NCBI RefSeq assembly: GCF_000427465.1 | Contig: NZ_ATYB01000014.1 | Coordinates: 1,759,570-1,823,569 of the forward strand | Reading direction: 5' to 3' | DNA: 64,000 bases | From: Sinorhizobium arboris LMG 14919 | GTDB taxonomy: Bacteria > Pseudomonadota > Alphaproteobacteria > Rhizobiales > Rhizobiaceae | Shown: positions 8,535 through 21,128 of the stretch, in pieces | How the letters are laid out: each line of letters starts with the position of its first letter | How positions within the stretch are numbered: the first letter of the stretch is position 1 | Notes under the pieces: model-generated | What the model saw: only the letters and a program-made list of their open reading frames with translations | The model's database searches: none | Told to the model about the DNA's origin: nothing | Position numbers and translations under genes: made by a program

Positions 8535-10349
8535 TCAGGCTGCCCTGCCATAGGCCGGCTGAACGTCCTGTTCCGCGAGCCGGAACTGTTCGAGCAGCGC
8601 CTTCAGTTCACGACTTTCCTGCGCCAGCGTCTGGCTTGCCGCGGTCGTCTCCTCGACCATGGCCGCGTTCTGCTGCGTCATCTGGTCCATGCTGTTGACG
8701 GCGGTGTTGACTTCCTGCAGTCCAGTGGCCTGTTCCCGAGCCGCGGTGGCGATCGAGGCCACCTGCTCGTTGACGCGGTTGACCAGAACCTCGATCTCCA
8801 TCAGCGCATCGCCCGTCGAGCGGACGAGTTCGACGCCGGCACCGACCTGCTTCACCGAAGTGCCTATCAGCTCCTTGATCTCCTTTGCCGCGCCGGCCGA
8901 GCGTTGCGCGAGCTCGCGGACCTCCTGGGCAACCACGGCGAAGCCGCGGCCGGCTTCCCCTGCCCGCGCCGCCTCGACGCCTGCATTGAGCGCCAGCAGG
9001 TTTGTCTGGAAGGCGATCTCGTCGATCACGCCGATGATCTGGCTGATGCGGCTCGACGAGGCTTCGATCCGCCCCATGGCATCGATCGCATTGCGCACGA
9101 TGCCGCCGGATTTCGCAGCACTCGCCCTTGTCTCGTCCACCATGTCGCGTGCCTCGAGGGCGCGGTCCGACGCATGGCGCACCGTTGAGGTGATCTCGTC
9201 GAGCGCTGCCGCTGTCTCTTCGAGAGCGGCCGCTTGCTGCTCGGTACGGCGCGACAGGTTGTTCGCCGCCTCTGAAATATCGGCGGCGCTGCCGTGGACG
9301 ACTTCGGTGGACTGCGATATGGCGCCTATGACGTCGCGAAGCGCGGCGACCGCCGTATTGAAGTCGTCCTTGAGCTTGGCGTATTCCGGCGCGATCCGGG
9401 CAACCTCGGCGGTAAGGTCGCCGTTTGCCAGCCGCTCGAGCGCGGCGCCGAGTGTCTCCATGGCCTCGGCCTGGGTTGCGGCAGTGGTACGCTGGCGGTC
9501 TTCGTTGCCGCGCCGCTCGGCCTCCAGGCGATCCTGCTGCTCCGCCTCGCGGGAGCGCAGTTCGAGGCGCTCCTTGACGGAGTCACGCAGGACGACGAGC
9601 ACCTTCGCCATCTGGCCGATCTCGTCGCCGCGATCGGTCTCCGGAACCTCCGAGGAAAGGTCTTCGTCTGCGATTGCCCGCATGGAGACCTTCAGCTTTT
9701 CGATGGGCCGAACCACGCTGCGCACGATCGCCAGGGCCGCCATGAGGATCGCGAGAGCCGCAGCCACCAGAATGCCGGCCATCTGCCAGGCGCGCTCGCG
9801 GAACATGGCGGCGAGGTCGTCGGCATAAACGCCGGTCCCGACCACCCAACCCCAGGGCTCGAAGCCGGCCACATGCGAATATTTCAGCACCGGCTCGTCG
9901 GCACCGGGCTTCGGCCAGTAATAATCGACGAAGCCCCTGCCATGCGCCTGCACCGTCTTCACGAATTCAACGAACAGGAATTTCCCGTTCGGATCCTTGT
10001 TCTGCGTCAGGTCGGCGCCGTCGAGTTCAGGCTTGATCGGATGCATCACCATTTTGGGATGCATGTCGTTCACCCAGAAATAGCCGCTGTCCTGGTAGCG
10101 CATCGCCCTGATCGCTTCCAGAGCGCGGCTTTGCGCCTCCTGGCGCGTGAGTGTTCCGGCCTTTTCCTGGCTATGATAGGCATCGAACACAGTGATAGCG
10201 TTCTCGTTCATCGCCGCGAGCATGGCCTTGCGCTCGGCAACGAGCTTGTCCTGCGCCTGGATCAGCCCGAAGGTCAGCGCTGCCGCCATCGTCAAAAGCG
10301 CAAACGCGACCAGCGCGTAAAGACGCGCCGAAATCCGAATTCTTCTCAT
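8535..10349 (-). CDS. Methyl-accepting chemotaxis protein with single Cache sensor
   Basis: About 604 residues from ATG 10349, which has GGAGG upstream. TM1 is near residues 8-28. A periplasmic sCache-type domain follows with the hallmark [18 protein letters not shown] and ends at [10 protein letters not shown]; then TM2, HAMP, and the signalling domain with the hairpin tip [20 protein letters not shown]. There is no C-terminal CheR/CheB-binding pentapeptide (ends AYGRAA). sCache_2 receptors often sense small organic acids; the ligand here is unknown. It stands alone, not in a che operon. Confidence 0.92.
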   Translation of the reverse strand: MRRIRISARLYALVAFALLTMAAALTFGLIQAQDKLVAERKAMLAAMNENAITVFDAYHSQEKAGTLTRQEAQSRALEAIRAMRYQDSGYFWVNDMHPKMVMHPIKPELDGADLTQNKDPNGKFLFVEFVKTVQAHGRGFVDYYWPKPGADEPVLKYSHVAGFEPWGWVVGTGVYADDLAAMFRERAWQMAGILVAAALAILMAALAIVRSVVRPIEKLKVSMRAIADEDLSSEVPETDRGDEIGQMAKVLVVLRDSVKERLELRSREAEQQDRLEAERRGNEDRQRTTAATQAEAMETLGAALERLANGDLTAEVARIAPEYAKLKDDFNTAVAALRDVIGAISQSTEVVHGSAADISEAANNLSRRTEQQAAALEETAAALDEITSTVRHASDRALEARDMVDETRASAAKSGGIVRNAIDAMGRIEASSSRISQIIGVIDEIAFQTNLLALNAGVEAARAGEAGRGFAVVAQEVRELAQRSAGAAKEIKELIGTSVKQVGAGVELVRSTGDALMEIEVLVNRVNEQVASIATAAREQATGLQEVNTAVNSMDQMTQQNAAMVEETTAASQTLAQESRELKALLEQFRLAEQDVQPAYGRAA

Positions 10350-10558
10350 CCCCTGCCTCCATTTCGAGGCATGCAGAATATGAGCGGCTATTTGCAAAGC
10401 TCCTAACAAACGCTCACTAGATTTGAGGGTGATCGAATTAACGATTGAAGCGTCACGCGCGGCGTCTTTGCTGCCTCAGCGTGAAATTGTTCCGGCGCTC
10501 TTTGCTCGCCCGACGGCAGTGGGTTAAACCTTGTTCGTCAGCAAGGGAGACAGGCCGC

Positions 10559-10948
10559 ATGAATGCAGCAAGCAAGCCGAACGGCGAACTGACTTTGCGC
10601 ACGCTCGCAATGCCCGGCGACGCCAATGCCGCCGGCGACATCTTCGGCGGCTGGGTGATGGCGCAGATGGACCTTTCCTGCGGCATCCGGGCCGCCGAGC
10701 GTGCAAGGGGCCGCGTCGTGACTGCGGCGGTAAAGGAAATGGCCTTTGCGCTGCCGGTGAAGATCGGCGACACGCTCTGCATCTATACCGATATCGTCAA
10801 GGTCGGGCGGACGTCGATGACGCTCAAGGTCGAGGCCTGGGCACAGCGTTACCTCTCCCATGTCATGGAGAAGGTTACCGACGCGATCTTCGTGATGGTG
10901 GCGCTCGACTCGACCGGCAAGCCGACGCCGGTTCCTGCCGAGCAATAG
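10559..10948 (+). CDS. Acyl-CoA thioesterase, YciA-type hot-dog protein
   Basis: 129 residues. The hot-dog helix motif GDANAAGDIFGGWVMAQMD contains the Asp used by YciA/BACH thioesterases, followed by VTAAVKEMAFALPVKIGD. The enzyme cleaves acyl-CoA to free acid and CoA in the cytoplasm. The ATG at 10559 follows GGGAG and begins MNAASKPNGELTLRTLAMPG, matching the family start; earlier in-frame starts are unsupported. Confidence 0.88.
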   Translation: MNAASKPNGELTLRTLAMPGDANAAGDIFGGWVMAQMDLSCGIRAAERARGRVVTAAVKEMAFALPVKIGDTLCIYTDIVKVGRTSMTLKVEAWAQRYLSHVMEKVTDAIFVMVALDSTGKPTPVPAEQ

Positions 10949-10958
10949 GCGGACGTCC

Positions 10959-11549
10959 ATGGAGCAGGTGCAGCCCGATCCGGCGATCTTTTCGCACATA
11001 CGCGTCGTCATGGGCATGGTGATCAGCCTCTCGCTTGCACGGCTCCTCAGCGGCGTTGCGCTTTTCGTGCAGCACCCGGGCAAGACGAAGGTCTACTGGA
11101 TACATCTCGGCTGGGTGCTGTTCATGTTCGTCTTCCTGATCCACTTCTGGTGGTGGGAGTACCACCTGCACTCGCTGGCGGTGATCGATGTCAGCGTCTA
11201 CCTGTTCGTCATCCTCTATAGCTGCGTCTTCTTTCTTCTATGCGTGTTCCTCTTCCCGACGACGCTCGACGAGTACAGCGGCTACGAACATTATTTCATT
11301 TCCAGGCGCGCCTGGTTCTTCGGCTTCCTTGCCCTCGCATTCGCGGTCGATCTCATCGATACGGCCTTGAAAGGTAAAGCCTATTTCCAGTCCTTCGGGA
11401 TCGAATATCCGCTGCGCAACGGGGCCTACATCGCGCTCTGCATCGTCGCGGCGGTCACGCCCAATCGGCGCTTCCATGCGTCGTTTCTGGTGGGCGCGGT
11501 TCTTTACCAGCTCACATGGATGTATCGCGCTTTCGACCTGCTCGATTGA
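10959..11549 (+). CDS. Hypothetical multi-pass membrane protein
   Basis: 196 residues, about six hydrophobic segments, aromatic-rich (HFWWWEYHLH near residue 63). It begins 10 bases after the thioesterase stop on the same strand and may share its transcript. I recognise no characterised family; no catalytic motif is visible. Confidence 0.72.
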   Translation: MEQVQPDPAIFSHIRVVMGMVISLSLARLLSGVALFVQHPGKTKVYWIHLGWVLFMFVFLIHFWWWEYHLHSLAVIDVSVYLFVILYSCVFFLLCVFLFPTTLDEYSGYEHYFISRRAWFFGFLALAFAVDLIDTALKGKAYFQSFGIEYPLRNGAYIALCIVAAVTPNRRFHASFLVGAVLYQLTWMYRAFDLLD

Positions 11550-11592
11550 GAAGGTCCCGTCAGGGGAATGAGGGGCAGACCACGGCGATGTC

Positions 11593-11946
11593 TCACCCTT
11601 TGAAGATGAACGACGCCCCGAGCGCGATCAGGGCGAAGCCGATGAACTGATGCCAGCCAATCGGTTCCTTCAGCCAGAAGATCGAGAAGAGCACGAAAAT
11701 GGTGAGCGTGATCACCTCCTGCATCGTCTTCAGCTGGGCCGCCGAATAGACCGAATGCCCGATGCGGTTCGCCGGCACCGCCAGCCAATATTCGAAAAAG
11801 GCAATTCCCCAGCTTGCGGCGATAACGATGTACAGCGGCGACGAAGTGAATTTCAGATGGCCGTACCAGGCGAAGGTCATGAAGACATTGGAGAGAAGCA
11901 GCAGGATGACCGGCCAGACATAGGCGGGATTGACGGCAAATGGCAT
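11593..11946 (-). CDS. DMT-superfamily small membrane protein (DUF486)
   Basis: 117 residues with four hydrophobic helices, a compact EmrE-like size. Family features include [10 protein letters not shown] near the N terminus and [12 protein letters not shown] in the middle. The ATG at 11946 has GAGG about six bases upstream; the longer in-frame extension to 12186 reads back into the uvrB promoter and is rejected. Transport function is unproven for the family. It is divergent from uvrB. Confidence 0.85.
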   Translation of the reverse strand: MPFAVNPAYVWPVILLLLSNVFMTFAWYGHLKFTSSPLYIVIAASWGIAFFEYWLAVPANRIGHSVYSAAQLKTMQEVITLTIFVLFSIFWLKEPIGWHQFIGFALIALGASFIFKG

Positions 11947-12143
11947 GGAAACCTCGGGAGAGCGCGAATCGCCAGCCGAGAATGCTCTGCCGGACGCCGG
12001 CGTTGCAAGTATCTTCGGCTCTCGGTGCGACGATTCGATCGGCTGCCCAACAGGTCCGGCGGCCATTGAAAAATCGCGCGTCCGTTTCCCTTTTGTACTC
12101 GTTCCCCCTTCCCTTTCGAACTGACTCTGTCCATATTCCCGCC

Positions 12144-15089
<2,946 letters not shown>

Positions 15090-15143
15090 GCCAGCCGCAC
15101 CGGATTCCGAGGACGCTCTGGGGCGCTTACCCGTTACAGAATA

Positions 15144-15257
15144 CTACCAGCTGCCGCCGCCGCAGCAGCCGGCCATACGCTGCGCGTAGCCGTCATCGCA
15201 TTCAGGGAAAGTGCGAGAGCGACCGCGAGGATGAGCGCGACGACATGCAGCCTTCAT
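15144..15257 (-). pseudogene. Small exported Cys/Gly-rich protein, possibly frame-shifted
   Basis: From ATG 15257 the frame gives 37 residues ending ECDDGYAQRMAGCCGGGSW. Its N-terminal half is Arg-rich, but the same bases read in another frame give a classic signal peptide (HVVALILAVALALSL). A single indel near the start and another near codon 17 would join the leader to the CCGGGSW tail. There is no clear ribosome site. I read this as a small secreted-protein gene broken by frameshifts; it could also be chance. Confidence 0.3.
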
Positions 15258-15372
15258 TTTTAAGGGTAACCCAAAAGGATTAGCCCGGATACGGCCATGT
15301 AACCCATAAATTTTTACGGAACATTTTCCTCCCGATACGAATTTAAGTTGTCACTAATTTAGGGAGGAAACA

Positions 15373-16023
15373 ATGAAGACCCTGAATGTCTTTCTCACGA
15401 GCACCGGCCTCGCTCTCATCTCGGTCGGTTTTTTCGCATCCGCAACTGTTCCCGCGCGCGCCCAGGCCACTACGGGTCCAATACTCATGGCCGAACAGTG
15501 CACCCCTCTGACGGACGCGAATTATGAAGCCTGCTGCATGGCTCAGAACAGAGCTGAACTCCTCACAGCCGGGCAAATAGAGCAGTGTCCGCCCCTCTCC
15601 ACGGCGGCCATTGGCAACGCCTTTTCCACGACGTCTACCGACGGACCCGGGAACGGGGATGGCAATAACGGTGGCGGCGGTAACGGCGGTGGCGGCGGTG
15701 GCGGCGGCAACGGCGGCGGCGGTAATGGCGGCGGCGGTAATGGCGGCGGCGGTAACGGCGGCGGCAACGGCGGCAACGGCGGCGGCGGCGGTGGCGGCGG
15801 TGGCGGCGGTAACGGCGGCGATCCCGGCGGCGGCGGTGGCCAAGATCCCGGCAAGGGCAACCAAGACCCTGGCAAGGGTAACCAAGACACCGGCAAGGGT
15901 AACCAAGACACCGGCAAGGGTAACCAAGATACCGGCAAGGGTAATCAAGATACCGGCAAGGGTAATCAAGACACCGGCAAGGGTAATCAAGATACCGGCA
16001 AAGGTAATCAAGATACCCAGTAA
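15373..16023 (+). CDS. Secreted Gly/Asn-rich tandem-repeat protein
   Basis: 216 residues with a strong ribosome site (GGGAGGAAACA) and a signal peptide cleaved near PARAQA. The mature N-terminal part of about 65 residues has four cysteines (EQCTPL, YEACCMAQ, IEQCPP). After it comes a tract of about 70 residues that is nearly all Gly with Asn, then eight 7-residue repeats (two DPGKGNQ, six DTGKGNQ) coded by 21-base units at 15844-16011. It resembles a flexible secreted or surface protein; no enzyme domain is seen. The repeat pattern continues out of frame beyond the stop, suggesting that a frameshift truncated the C terminus. Confidence 0.75.
   Translation: MKTLNVFLTSTGLALISVGFFASATVPARAQATTGPILMAEQCTPLTDANYEACCMAQNRAELLTAGQIEQCPPLSTAAIGNAFSTTSTDGPGNGDGNNGGGGNGGGGGGGGNGGGGNGGGGNGGGGNGGGNGGNGGGGGGGGGGGNGGDPGGGGGQDPGKGNQDPGKGNQDTGKGNQDTGKGNQDTGKGNQDTGKGNQDTGKGNQDTGKGNQDTQ
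15844..16020 (+). repeat. In-frame 21-base tandem repeat
   Basis: Eight consecutive units of GAYACCGGCAAGGGYAAYCAA, coding for (D)(T/P)GKGNQ inside the secreted repeat protein. Variation is mostly silent third-position C/T change, indicating selection on the peptide as well as recent expansion. Confidence 0.85.
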
Positions 16024-16279
16024 AGGCAGCCAAGATCGCGGCCTCAAAGGCAACCAGGACAGCGATCACAGCGATGCGGGCAGGTCAGGCGACTGAAGGA
16101 TTGGTTGCAGGAACGCTCGACAACGCCGACGGCAAATGAGACCCCGCACGCCGCGTCCGGCCCGTAGCAGCCGGCACGGCGTGCCCCTACCGGTACGCGC
16201 GGCAACGCTCGACTCCCCGACGAGCATTTAAACGCTTTGAACGACGCACTCGCGTGCGGAAATGCGTTACGACCCTGAC

Positions 16280-16876
16280 CTATTCCGCCGCGCGCGCCTT
16301 CGCCTCCACTGCCTCCAGTTCATAGGAATAACCCTCGAGCATCGTGTAGGCTTGCTCGATCGCTTCGATCTGCCCTTCGGCATTCTTGATCGCCTCTGCG
16401 ATCGACTGGCTGCGGGCGCGCAGCATGGAGCCGAGCACGTCCGTCTCCGGCCGCCGGCCGAGGCGGTCGAGATGTTTGCGCACGCGGGAGCGGTGACGCT
16501 CCAGTTCCAGGATGTGGAACCGATTCTTGACGATGTCGTCGGAGAGCTTGCGCCGCATCGCCGCGACCGGATCGAAACTCCCGGGCTCACGCTCGTCGAG
16601 GATGAAATCGTTGACAAGCGTCTCGAGCATCATCAGGCCCTTCAAGTCTTTCGGATCGGCAAGCTGCGGATCGTAGCCGGTATCGTCATAGACTTTGCGG
16701 CGCACCGGGTCCTTCAGGAGATCGTAGGCCGCCTGCAGCTTGCCGAACTGCTCAGCGTCACCACCGCGGTCCGGATGTGCAGTCTTCACCGCCCGGCGAT
16801 AGGCTGTCCGGATCGCCCGTTCGTCGGCGTCGCGGTCAATTCCAAGAAGGGCATAGGGATCGATCACGCCGGCCAC
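16280..16876 (-). CDS. J-domain (DnaJ-like) protein
   Basis: 198 residues. An N-terminal J domain (DPYALLGIDRDADERAIRTA, HPD at about 34-36, then GGDAEQFGKLQAAYDLLKDP) is followed by about 120 residues without the Gly/Phe or zinc-finger regions of DnaJ, rich in charged helix (LELERHRSRVRKHLDRL). The J domain stimulates Hsp70 ATPase; the C-terminal part probably selects a specific client. It is a type III J protein, not DnaJ itself. Confidence 0.87.
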   Translation of the reverse strand: MAGVIDPYALLGIDRDADERAIRTAYRRAVKTAHPDRGGDAEQFGKLQAAYDLLKDPVRRKVYDDTGYDPQLADPKDLKGLMMLETLVNDFILDEREPGSFDPVAAMRRKLSDDIVKNRFHILELERHRSRVRKHLDRLGRRPETDVLGSMLRARSQSIAEAIKNAEGQIEAIEQAYTMLEGYSYELEAVEAKARAAE

Positions 16877-17392
16877 CTGCTCATCGTCATATTCGTCTCC
16901 AATATAGACCTACCGGTTCACCGCGGCAGCAGCAAGCCCGTGAGGCTCGCAGGGAGAACGCACGCTCAGCTCAGAGCCGCGACGAAAATATGGTCGAAAC
17001 GAGGCAATCCACGATATTTGCCTTGCGGCACGTGCCGCCGGGAAATCACGCAGGTCTTTCTGCGCAGGGCATTGCAGCCGGCGCGAGATCGCAAGAACTC
17101 CCCGCTTGCCTTTTTCCCCGAATACTGCCACTCCTATCTCTGTTCGGGCGTTTTCAATCCCGGAGACTGGACTTTCGCTTTGAGCCCGGCTTGACGCCGG
17201 GACAGCCGCAAGCGGCATCGTAGACGTCTTTTCCCCGATATCGTGACCACTCGACGCCTCTCAGCGCATTTCGCTGAAGACGATACGTTCGCTTCCTCCC
17301 GGGGGCGCGGACACACTACCTAAAGCAACCGATGCGTGCTAATGAAGCGCAGGGTTGCGGCAAAGACAGACTGAAGGAAAAGGACTTCTTCC
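16877..17392. other. Intergenic region upstream of the cold-shock gene
   Basis: 516 bases between the divergent J-domain gene and the cold-shock gene. No convincing ORF was found. The right-hand part could hold a long transcribed leader, as is common for cold-shock genes, but I could not define a promoter or a cold-box by eye. Confidence 0.4.
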
Positions 17393-17605
17393 ATGGCCAC
17401 CAAAGGCATCGTCAAATTCTTCAACCAGGACAAGGGTTTTGGTTTCATCACGCCGGAAGGCGGTTCGAAGGACGTTTTCGTCCATATCACCGCTGTTCAG
17501 GCCGCAGGCCTCACTACGCTGAACGATGGCCAGGAGGTCAGCTTCGACACGGAGCCGGATCGCATGGGCAAGGGCCCGAAGGCTGTCAACCTCCAGGCCC
17601 TCTAA
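17393..17605 (+). CDS. cspA: Cold-shock (CspA-family) RNA-binding protein
   Basis: 70 residues, one cold-shock domain. RNP1 KGFGFITP and RNP2 VFVHI are intact. It binds single-stranded RNA and acts as an RNA chaperone. The start [15 protein letters not shown] is typical; AAGGA lies eight bases upstream. It is followed by an intrinsic terminator at 17631. Several paralogues normally occur in rhizobia, so the letter A is a family label. Confidence 0.95.
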   Translation: MATKGIVKFFNQDKGFGFITPEGGSKDVFVHITAVQAAGLTTLNDGQEVSFDTEPDRMGKGPKAVNLQAL

Positions 17606-17630
17606 GCCTGGCGTTCGACAGAGTTTGAAG

Positions 17631-17663
17631 AACGGCGCTTCGCAGGAGGCGCCGTTTTTCTTT
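17631..17663 (+). terminator. Intrinsic terminator of the cold-shock gene
   Basis: Stem AACGGCGC (17631-17638) pairs with GCGCCGTT (17649-17656), followed by TTTCTTT. It lies 26 bases past the stop codon. Confidence 0.85.
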
Positions 17664-17791
17664 GGACAGCTGCCCGTCATCCACCTGCCGGAACCTGCTT
17701 CCCGTAAAGGGCGGTAGGTCGCGGCGCGGGATGAGGGACCGCCCCGAATCGAAAATAACCGGCGCTGCCGCAGGGCCCCCGTCCCGGCGCC

Positions 17792-18958
17792 CTACTCTGC
17801 CGCCTGCCTTGCCGTCACGGCTTCGAACACGGCCTCGAACGCCTCATGGATGACCTGCGGCCCGGCTTCCTTGCGTGCGGGCGCCGTGGAGAGAATCTGG
17901 CGGTAGCGCCGTGCGCCTGGCCAGCCTTGAAAAAGCCCGACCATATGGCGGGTGACGTGAATCAGCCGGCCGCCATTGTCGAGATGCGCGGCAGCATAGT
18001 CCGCCATGACGTCCCGGATACCGGACCAGAATTCGAGCGACAGATTATGGTTGCGATCGGAAAAGTCGTCCGGATCGATCGGCACGGGCCCGGCACCCGT
18101 CAGCGGATGACCGAAATAGCCGTCGGCAGCCGTCAGCAGTCCGCTGTCGTGATAGGCCGCGCGGCCGAGCATAATGCCGTCGAGAGGAGCGCCGTCCACA
18201 GCCTTCGGCGCGGACTTCATGTCTCTCCCAGCAGGCAGCGACCGCGGATCGAGATGGGCGAGCGCTTGGTCCAGCCCTTGAAGACCACCATTGAGACCGA
18301 TAAAAAGATTCGCGTTTTCCGCCTTGAGCCGGTGCACGAGGCCGTAATCGAGCGGGGGAATTTCGCGGTTCTCTCTTGGGCTAAGGCCCTGCAGCCACGC
18401 CTTACGCGCATGCACCCAGACGGCATCCGTTCCCGCATCCTTGACACCCTGGACAAGGTCGCGAAGCGCCACTTCCGGATCCTGATCGTCGACGCCGATG
18501 CGACATTTGACCGTAACAGGAATCTTGACTGCCGCTTTCATTGCCGCGATGCAGTCGGCGACCCGCACCGGTTCCTGCATCAGACACGCGCCGAAGGTGC
18601 CGGATTGCACCCGGTCGGACGGGCAGCCGACATTCATGTTGATTTCGTCGTAGCCGAAGCTTTCGGCAATACGCGCGGCCTGCGCCATCTTCGCCGGATC
18701 GTTGCCGCCGAGCTGCAGGGCGACCGGATTTTCCGAAGCGTCGTGGCCGAGCAGCTTTTCCCGGTCGCCGCGCAGGATAGCATCCGCAACGATCATCTCG
18801 GTGTAGAGCAGAGCGTGCCGCGAAAGCAGGCGTGCGAAGAACCGATAATGACGATCGGTCCAGTCGAGCATAGGCGCCACGGCGAAGACGGGCGCTTTGA
18901 AATAGTTCTCTTTTTCGGCCGCTTGCAATGGTGTCTTCTCCGTCTCGTTCACGCTCAT
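17792..18958 (-). CDS. dusA: tRNA-dihydrouridine synthase A
   Basis: 388 residues. FMN-barrel N terminus APMLDWTDRHYRFF (28-41) and catalytic cysteine Cys112 in NVGCPSDRVQSG; the later HARKAWLQGLSPRENR and GLNGG motifs are specific to DusA, which reduces uridines 20/20a of the tRNA D-loop using NADPH. C-terminal helical tRNA-binding domain is present. It is slightly longer than E. coli DusA because of N- and C-terminal additions. Confidence 0.94.
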   Translation of the reverse strand: MSVNETEKTPLQAAEKENYFKAPVFAVAPMLDWTDRHYRFFARLLSRHALLYTEMIVADAILRGDREKLLGHDASENPVALQLGGNDPAKMAQAARIAESFGYDEINMNVGCPSDRVQSGTFGACLMQEPVRVADCIAAMKAAVKIPVTVKCRIGVDDQDPEVALRDLVQGVKDAGTDAVWVHARKAWLQGLSPRENREIPPLDYGLVHRLKAENANLFIGLNGGLQGLDQALAHLDPRSLPAGRDMKSAPKAVDGAPLDGIMLGRAAYHDSGLLTAADGYFGHPLTGAGPVPIDPDDFSDRNHNLSLEFWSGIRDVMADYAAAHLDNGGRLIHVTRHMVGLFQGWPGARRYRQILSTAPARKEAGPQVIHEAFEAVFEAVTARQAAE

Positions 18959-19151
18959 TTTGTGCCAGATCCGCCGATTGCCGGTGCTGTCGCCCTCGAT
19001 CCGACCTTAGCAAAAGCGATCGAGCGATACACCAGAGGAATCGATCGGGGGAGATGGGCCGAACAAAGGGCAGGTGTTGACCCCGAAAGGGGGCGAGCCC
19101 GCTATCCCGCAAGCGGCCAGCCAGATAGCGGGACGGCCGCTCGACCTCCGG

Positions 19152-20054
19152 TCAAGGCTCTTGCTTCCGCAACTCGCCCACGACATCCAGAAAGGCTCGC
19201 AGCGCCGGCGGCACGGCGCGATGTCCAGGGTAATAGGCTGCAACGCCTTCCGGAGCGGGCATCCATGCGGCGAGGACTCTGCGCAGCCGGCCATCGGACA
19301 GGGCTGCTTCGGCGGCCCAATCGGCCACATAGGCGACGCCCAGACCCTCTGTCGCCGCGTCCACCATCAACTCCTCGTCGTCGAGAATGACGGAGCCGTT
19401 AGAGTCGATGACGATCTCCTGAGCGGCGCGCTCGAACTCCCATCGATAGAGTTTGCCGCTGGGCATGCGGTGGCCGATCAAACGATGGCGCTGAAGTTCC
19501 TCAGGGGTACCAGGCTCGCCGAACTGATCGAGATAAGCGGGCGACGCGACACAGATGAATGTCAAGGGACGTGCAAACCGTACTGCGATCATGTCCTTGG
19601 GAACAGATCCCAGGAGGCGTATGCCGGCATCGAACCCGGTTGAGACGATATCGATGAGCCGTCCCTCGACGACGATGTCCACCGTCACCTCCGGATAGAG
19701 TTTCGCCATTTTCGGGAGAACCCTGCGGACCAGAAGCCCGGCCAATAGCCGTGGCGTATTGATGCGAACCGTTCCCGCGACCTGCCCCCGGAACCCAGCG
19801 ATACTGTCGAGCGCCTCATCCAATGAGGCGAGCGCCGGCTGAAGCCGGTCGAGCAACTGGAAACCAGCTTCCGTCGGCGAGACGCTGCGTGTGGTGCGGT
19901 TCAGGAGACGCACGCCCATGCGCTCCTCCAGCCCCCGTATGGAATGGCTCAAGGTGGAAGGCGCCATGCCGATCTCATCAGACGCCCGGCGGAAGCTGCG
20001 GTGCGTGGCGACGGCCATGAAGGCAGCGAGATCGTTGAGCGACGGGCGGGGCAT
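19152..20054 (-). CDS. LysR-family regulator (1), divergent from an SDR gene
   Basis: 300 residues. N-terminal HTH (DLAAFMAVATHRSFRRASDE, then GMAPSTLSHSIRGLEERMG) and the NRTTRSVSPTEAG wing, typical of the group near DsdC/AaeR-like regulators of small redox genes. The C-terminal effector-binding domain is complete. It is divergent from the SDR at 20153 with about 100 bases between, so it probably controls that gene and itself. Confidence 0.9.
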   Translation of the reverse strand: MPRPSLNDLAAFMAVATHRSFRRASDEIGMAPSTLSHSIRGLEERMGVRLLNRTTRSVSPTEAGFQLLDRLQPALASLDEALDSIAGFRGQVAGTVRINTPRLLAGLLVRRVLPKMAKLYPEVTVDIVVEGRLIDIVSTGFDAGIRLLGSVPKDMIAVRFARPLTFICVASPAYLDQFGEPGTPEELQRHRLIGHRMPSGKLYRWEFERAAQEIVIDSNGSVILDDEELMVDAATEGLGVAYVADWAAEAALSDGRLRRVLAAWMPAPEGVAAYYPGHRAVPPALRAFLDVVGELRKQEP

Positions 20055-20152
20055 TGATGGGGATTTTGCATCAGCTCATGCCGATTTCAAGGGCTAATGT
20101 TCGTAATGCGGCCGCCCTATCTCCTGCCTGCCATCAACTCGGAGATATGGAA

Positions 20153-21001
20153 ATGGAGAAGACCTGGCTCATAGCAGGTGTATCGTCCGGCCTGGGCCGG
20201 CTACTGGTGGAGAAGGCGCTCGCCCGAGGGGACCGCGTCGTCGGCGCCAGCCGCAGCGAAGACGCGCTTGCCGACCTGCGTTCACGCTATCCTCAACGGC
20301 TCGACATCGTCGCGATGGACCTCAAGGATCAGCGCTCGGTCCGCGCCGGAGTCGACCGCGCCTTCGCGGCGTCAGCTCACATCGACATCCTCGTCAGCAA
20401 CGCGGGATATGGCCTGCTCGGCGCCGCCGAAGAAGCCAGCGACGTTCAGGTGCGGGATATCATTGACACCAACCTCGTCGGCTCGATCACACTCATCCGG
20501 GCAGCATTGCCGCATCTGCGCGACCAGGGTGGCGGCCGGATTCTGCAGGTGTCGAGCGAGGGGGGCCAGATCGCCTACCCGGCTTTCAGCCTCTATCACG
20601 CGAGCAAGTGGGGAATCGAGGGCTTCGTCGAGTCCGTAGCGCAGGAAACGGCTCCCTTCGGCATCGAGTTCACACTGATAGAACCGGGACCGGCGCGAAC
20701 CGCCTTCGGCGGCAATCTTGTGCGGACCGAGCCGCTCGCGATCTATGACGGAACCCCTGCCGATCGGATTCGCGAGGCCACCCGCGGCTCCTGGATCATC
20801 AAGGGCGATCCCGACCGCATGACGGACGCTATGATCAGGCTTGCCGATCAGGCGGGACCACTTCCGAAGCGGCTGGTGCTAGGTGCCGACGCCTATGCCG
20901 GAATCCGGAAGGCACTGGGTGGGCGCATCGACGAGCTCGACGGACAGAAGGATCTCGCGGTCGCCGCGGATTTCACGGGCGGGGAGTTGGCGCGGCTGTG
21001 A
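20153..21001 (+). CDS. Short-chain dehydrogenase/reductase
   Basis: About 282 residues. Nucleotide motif AGVSSGLGR near the N terminus, NAGYG, and catalytic YHASK. The basic residue after the second strand (ASR) suggests NADP preference. Start: ATG 20153 stands eight bases after GGAG; an ATG at 20147 is only two bases from it. The substrate is unknown. It is divergent from LysR regulator 1. Confidence 0.88.
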   Translation: MEKTWLIAGVSSGLGRLLVEKALARGDRVVGASRSEDALADLRSRYPQRLDIVAMDLKDQRSVRAGVDRAFAASAHIDILVSNAGYGLLGAAEEASDVQVRDIIDTNLVGSITLIRAALPHLRDQGGGRILQVSSEGGQIAYPAFSLYHASKWGIEGFVESVAQETAPFGIEFTLIEPGPARTAFGGNLVRTEPLAIYDGTPADRIREATRGSWIIKGDPDRMTDAMIRLADQAGPLPKRLVLGADAYAGIRKALGGRIDELDGQKDLAVAADFTGGELARL

Positions 21002-21128
21002 TCCGCGCGCCGCTTGTCACGACGGAGCGGCGCCGCCGCGCCATTCAGCCTCTTTGCCCAAGATGGGGTGTCCCCGAGAGTCTAGCCACTGCCGGTCTTT
21101 CCTCAACCAGCACAGAAAGAAAAATAAG

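Noticed and set aside
17846..19390. 514-codon plus frame opposite dusA
   Set aside because: Antisense to dusA and to the lysR end; no family features.
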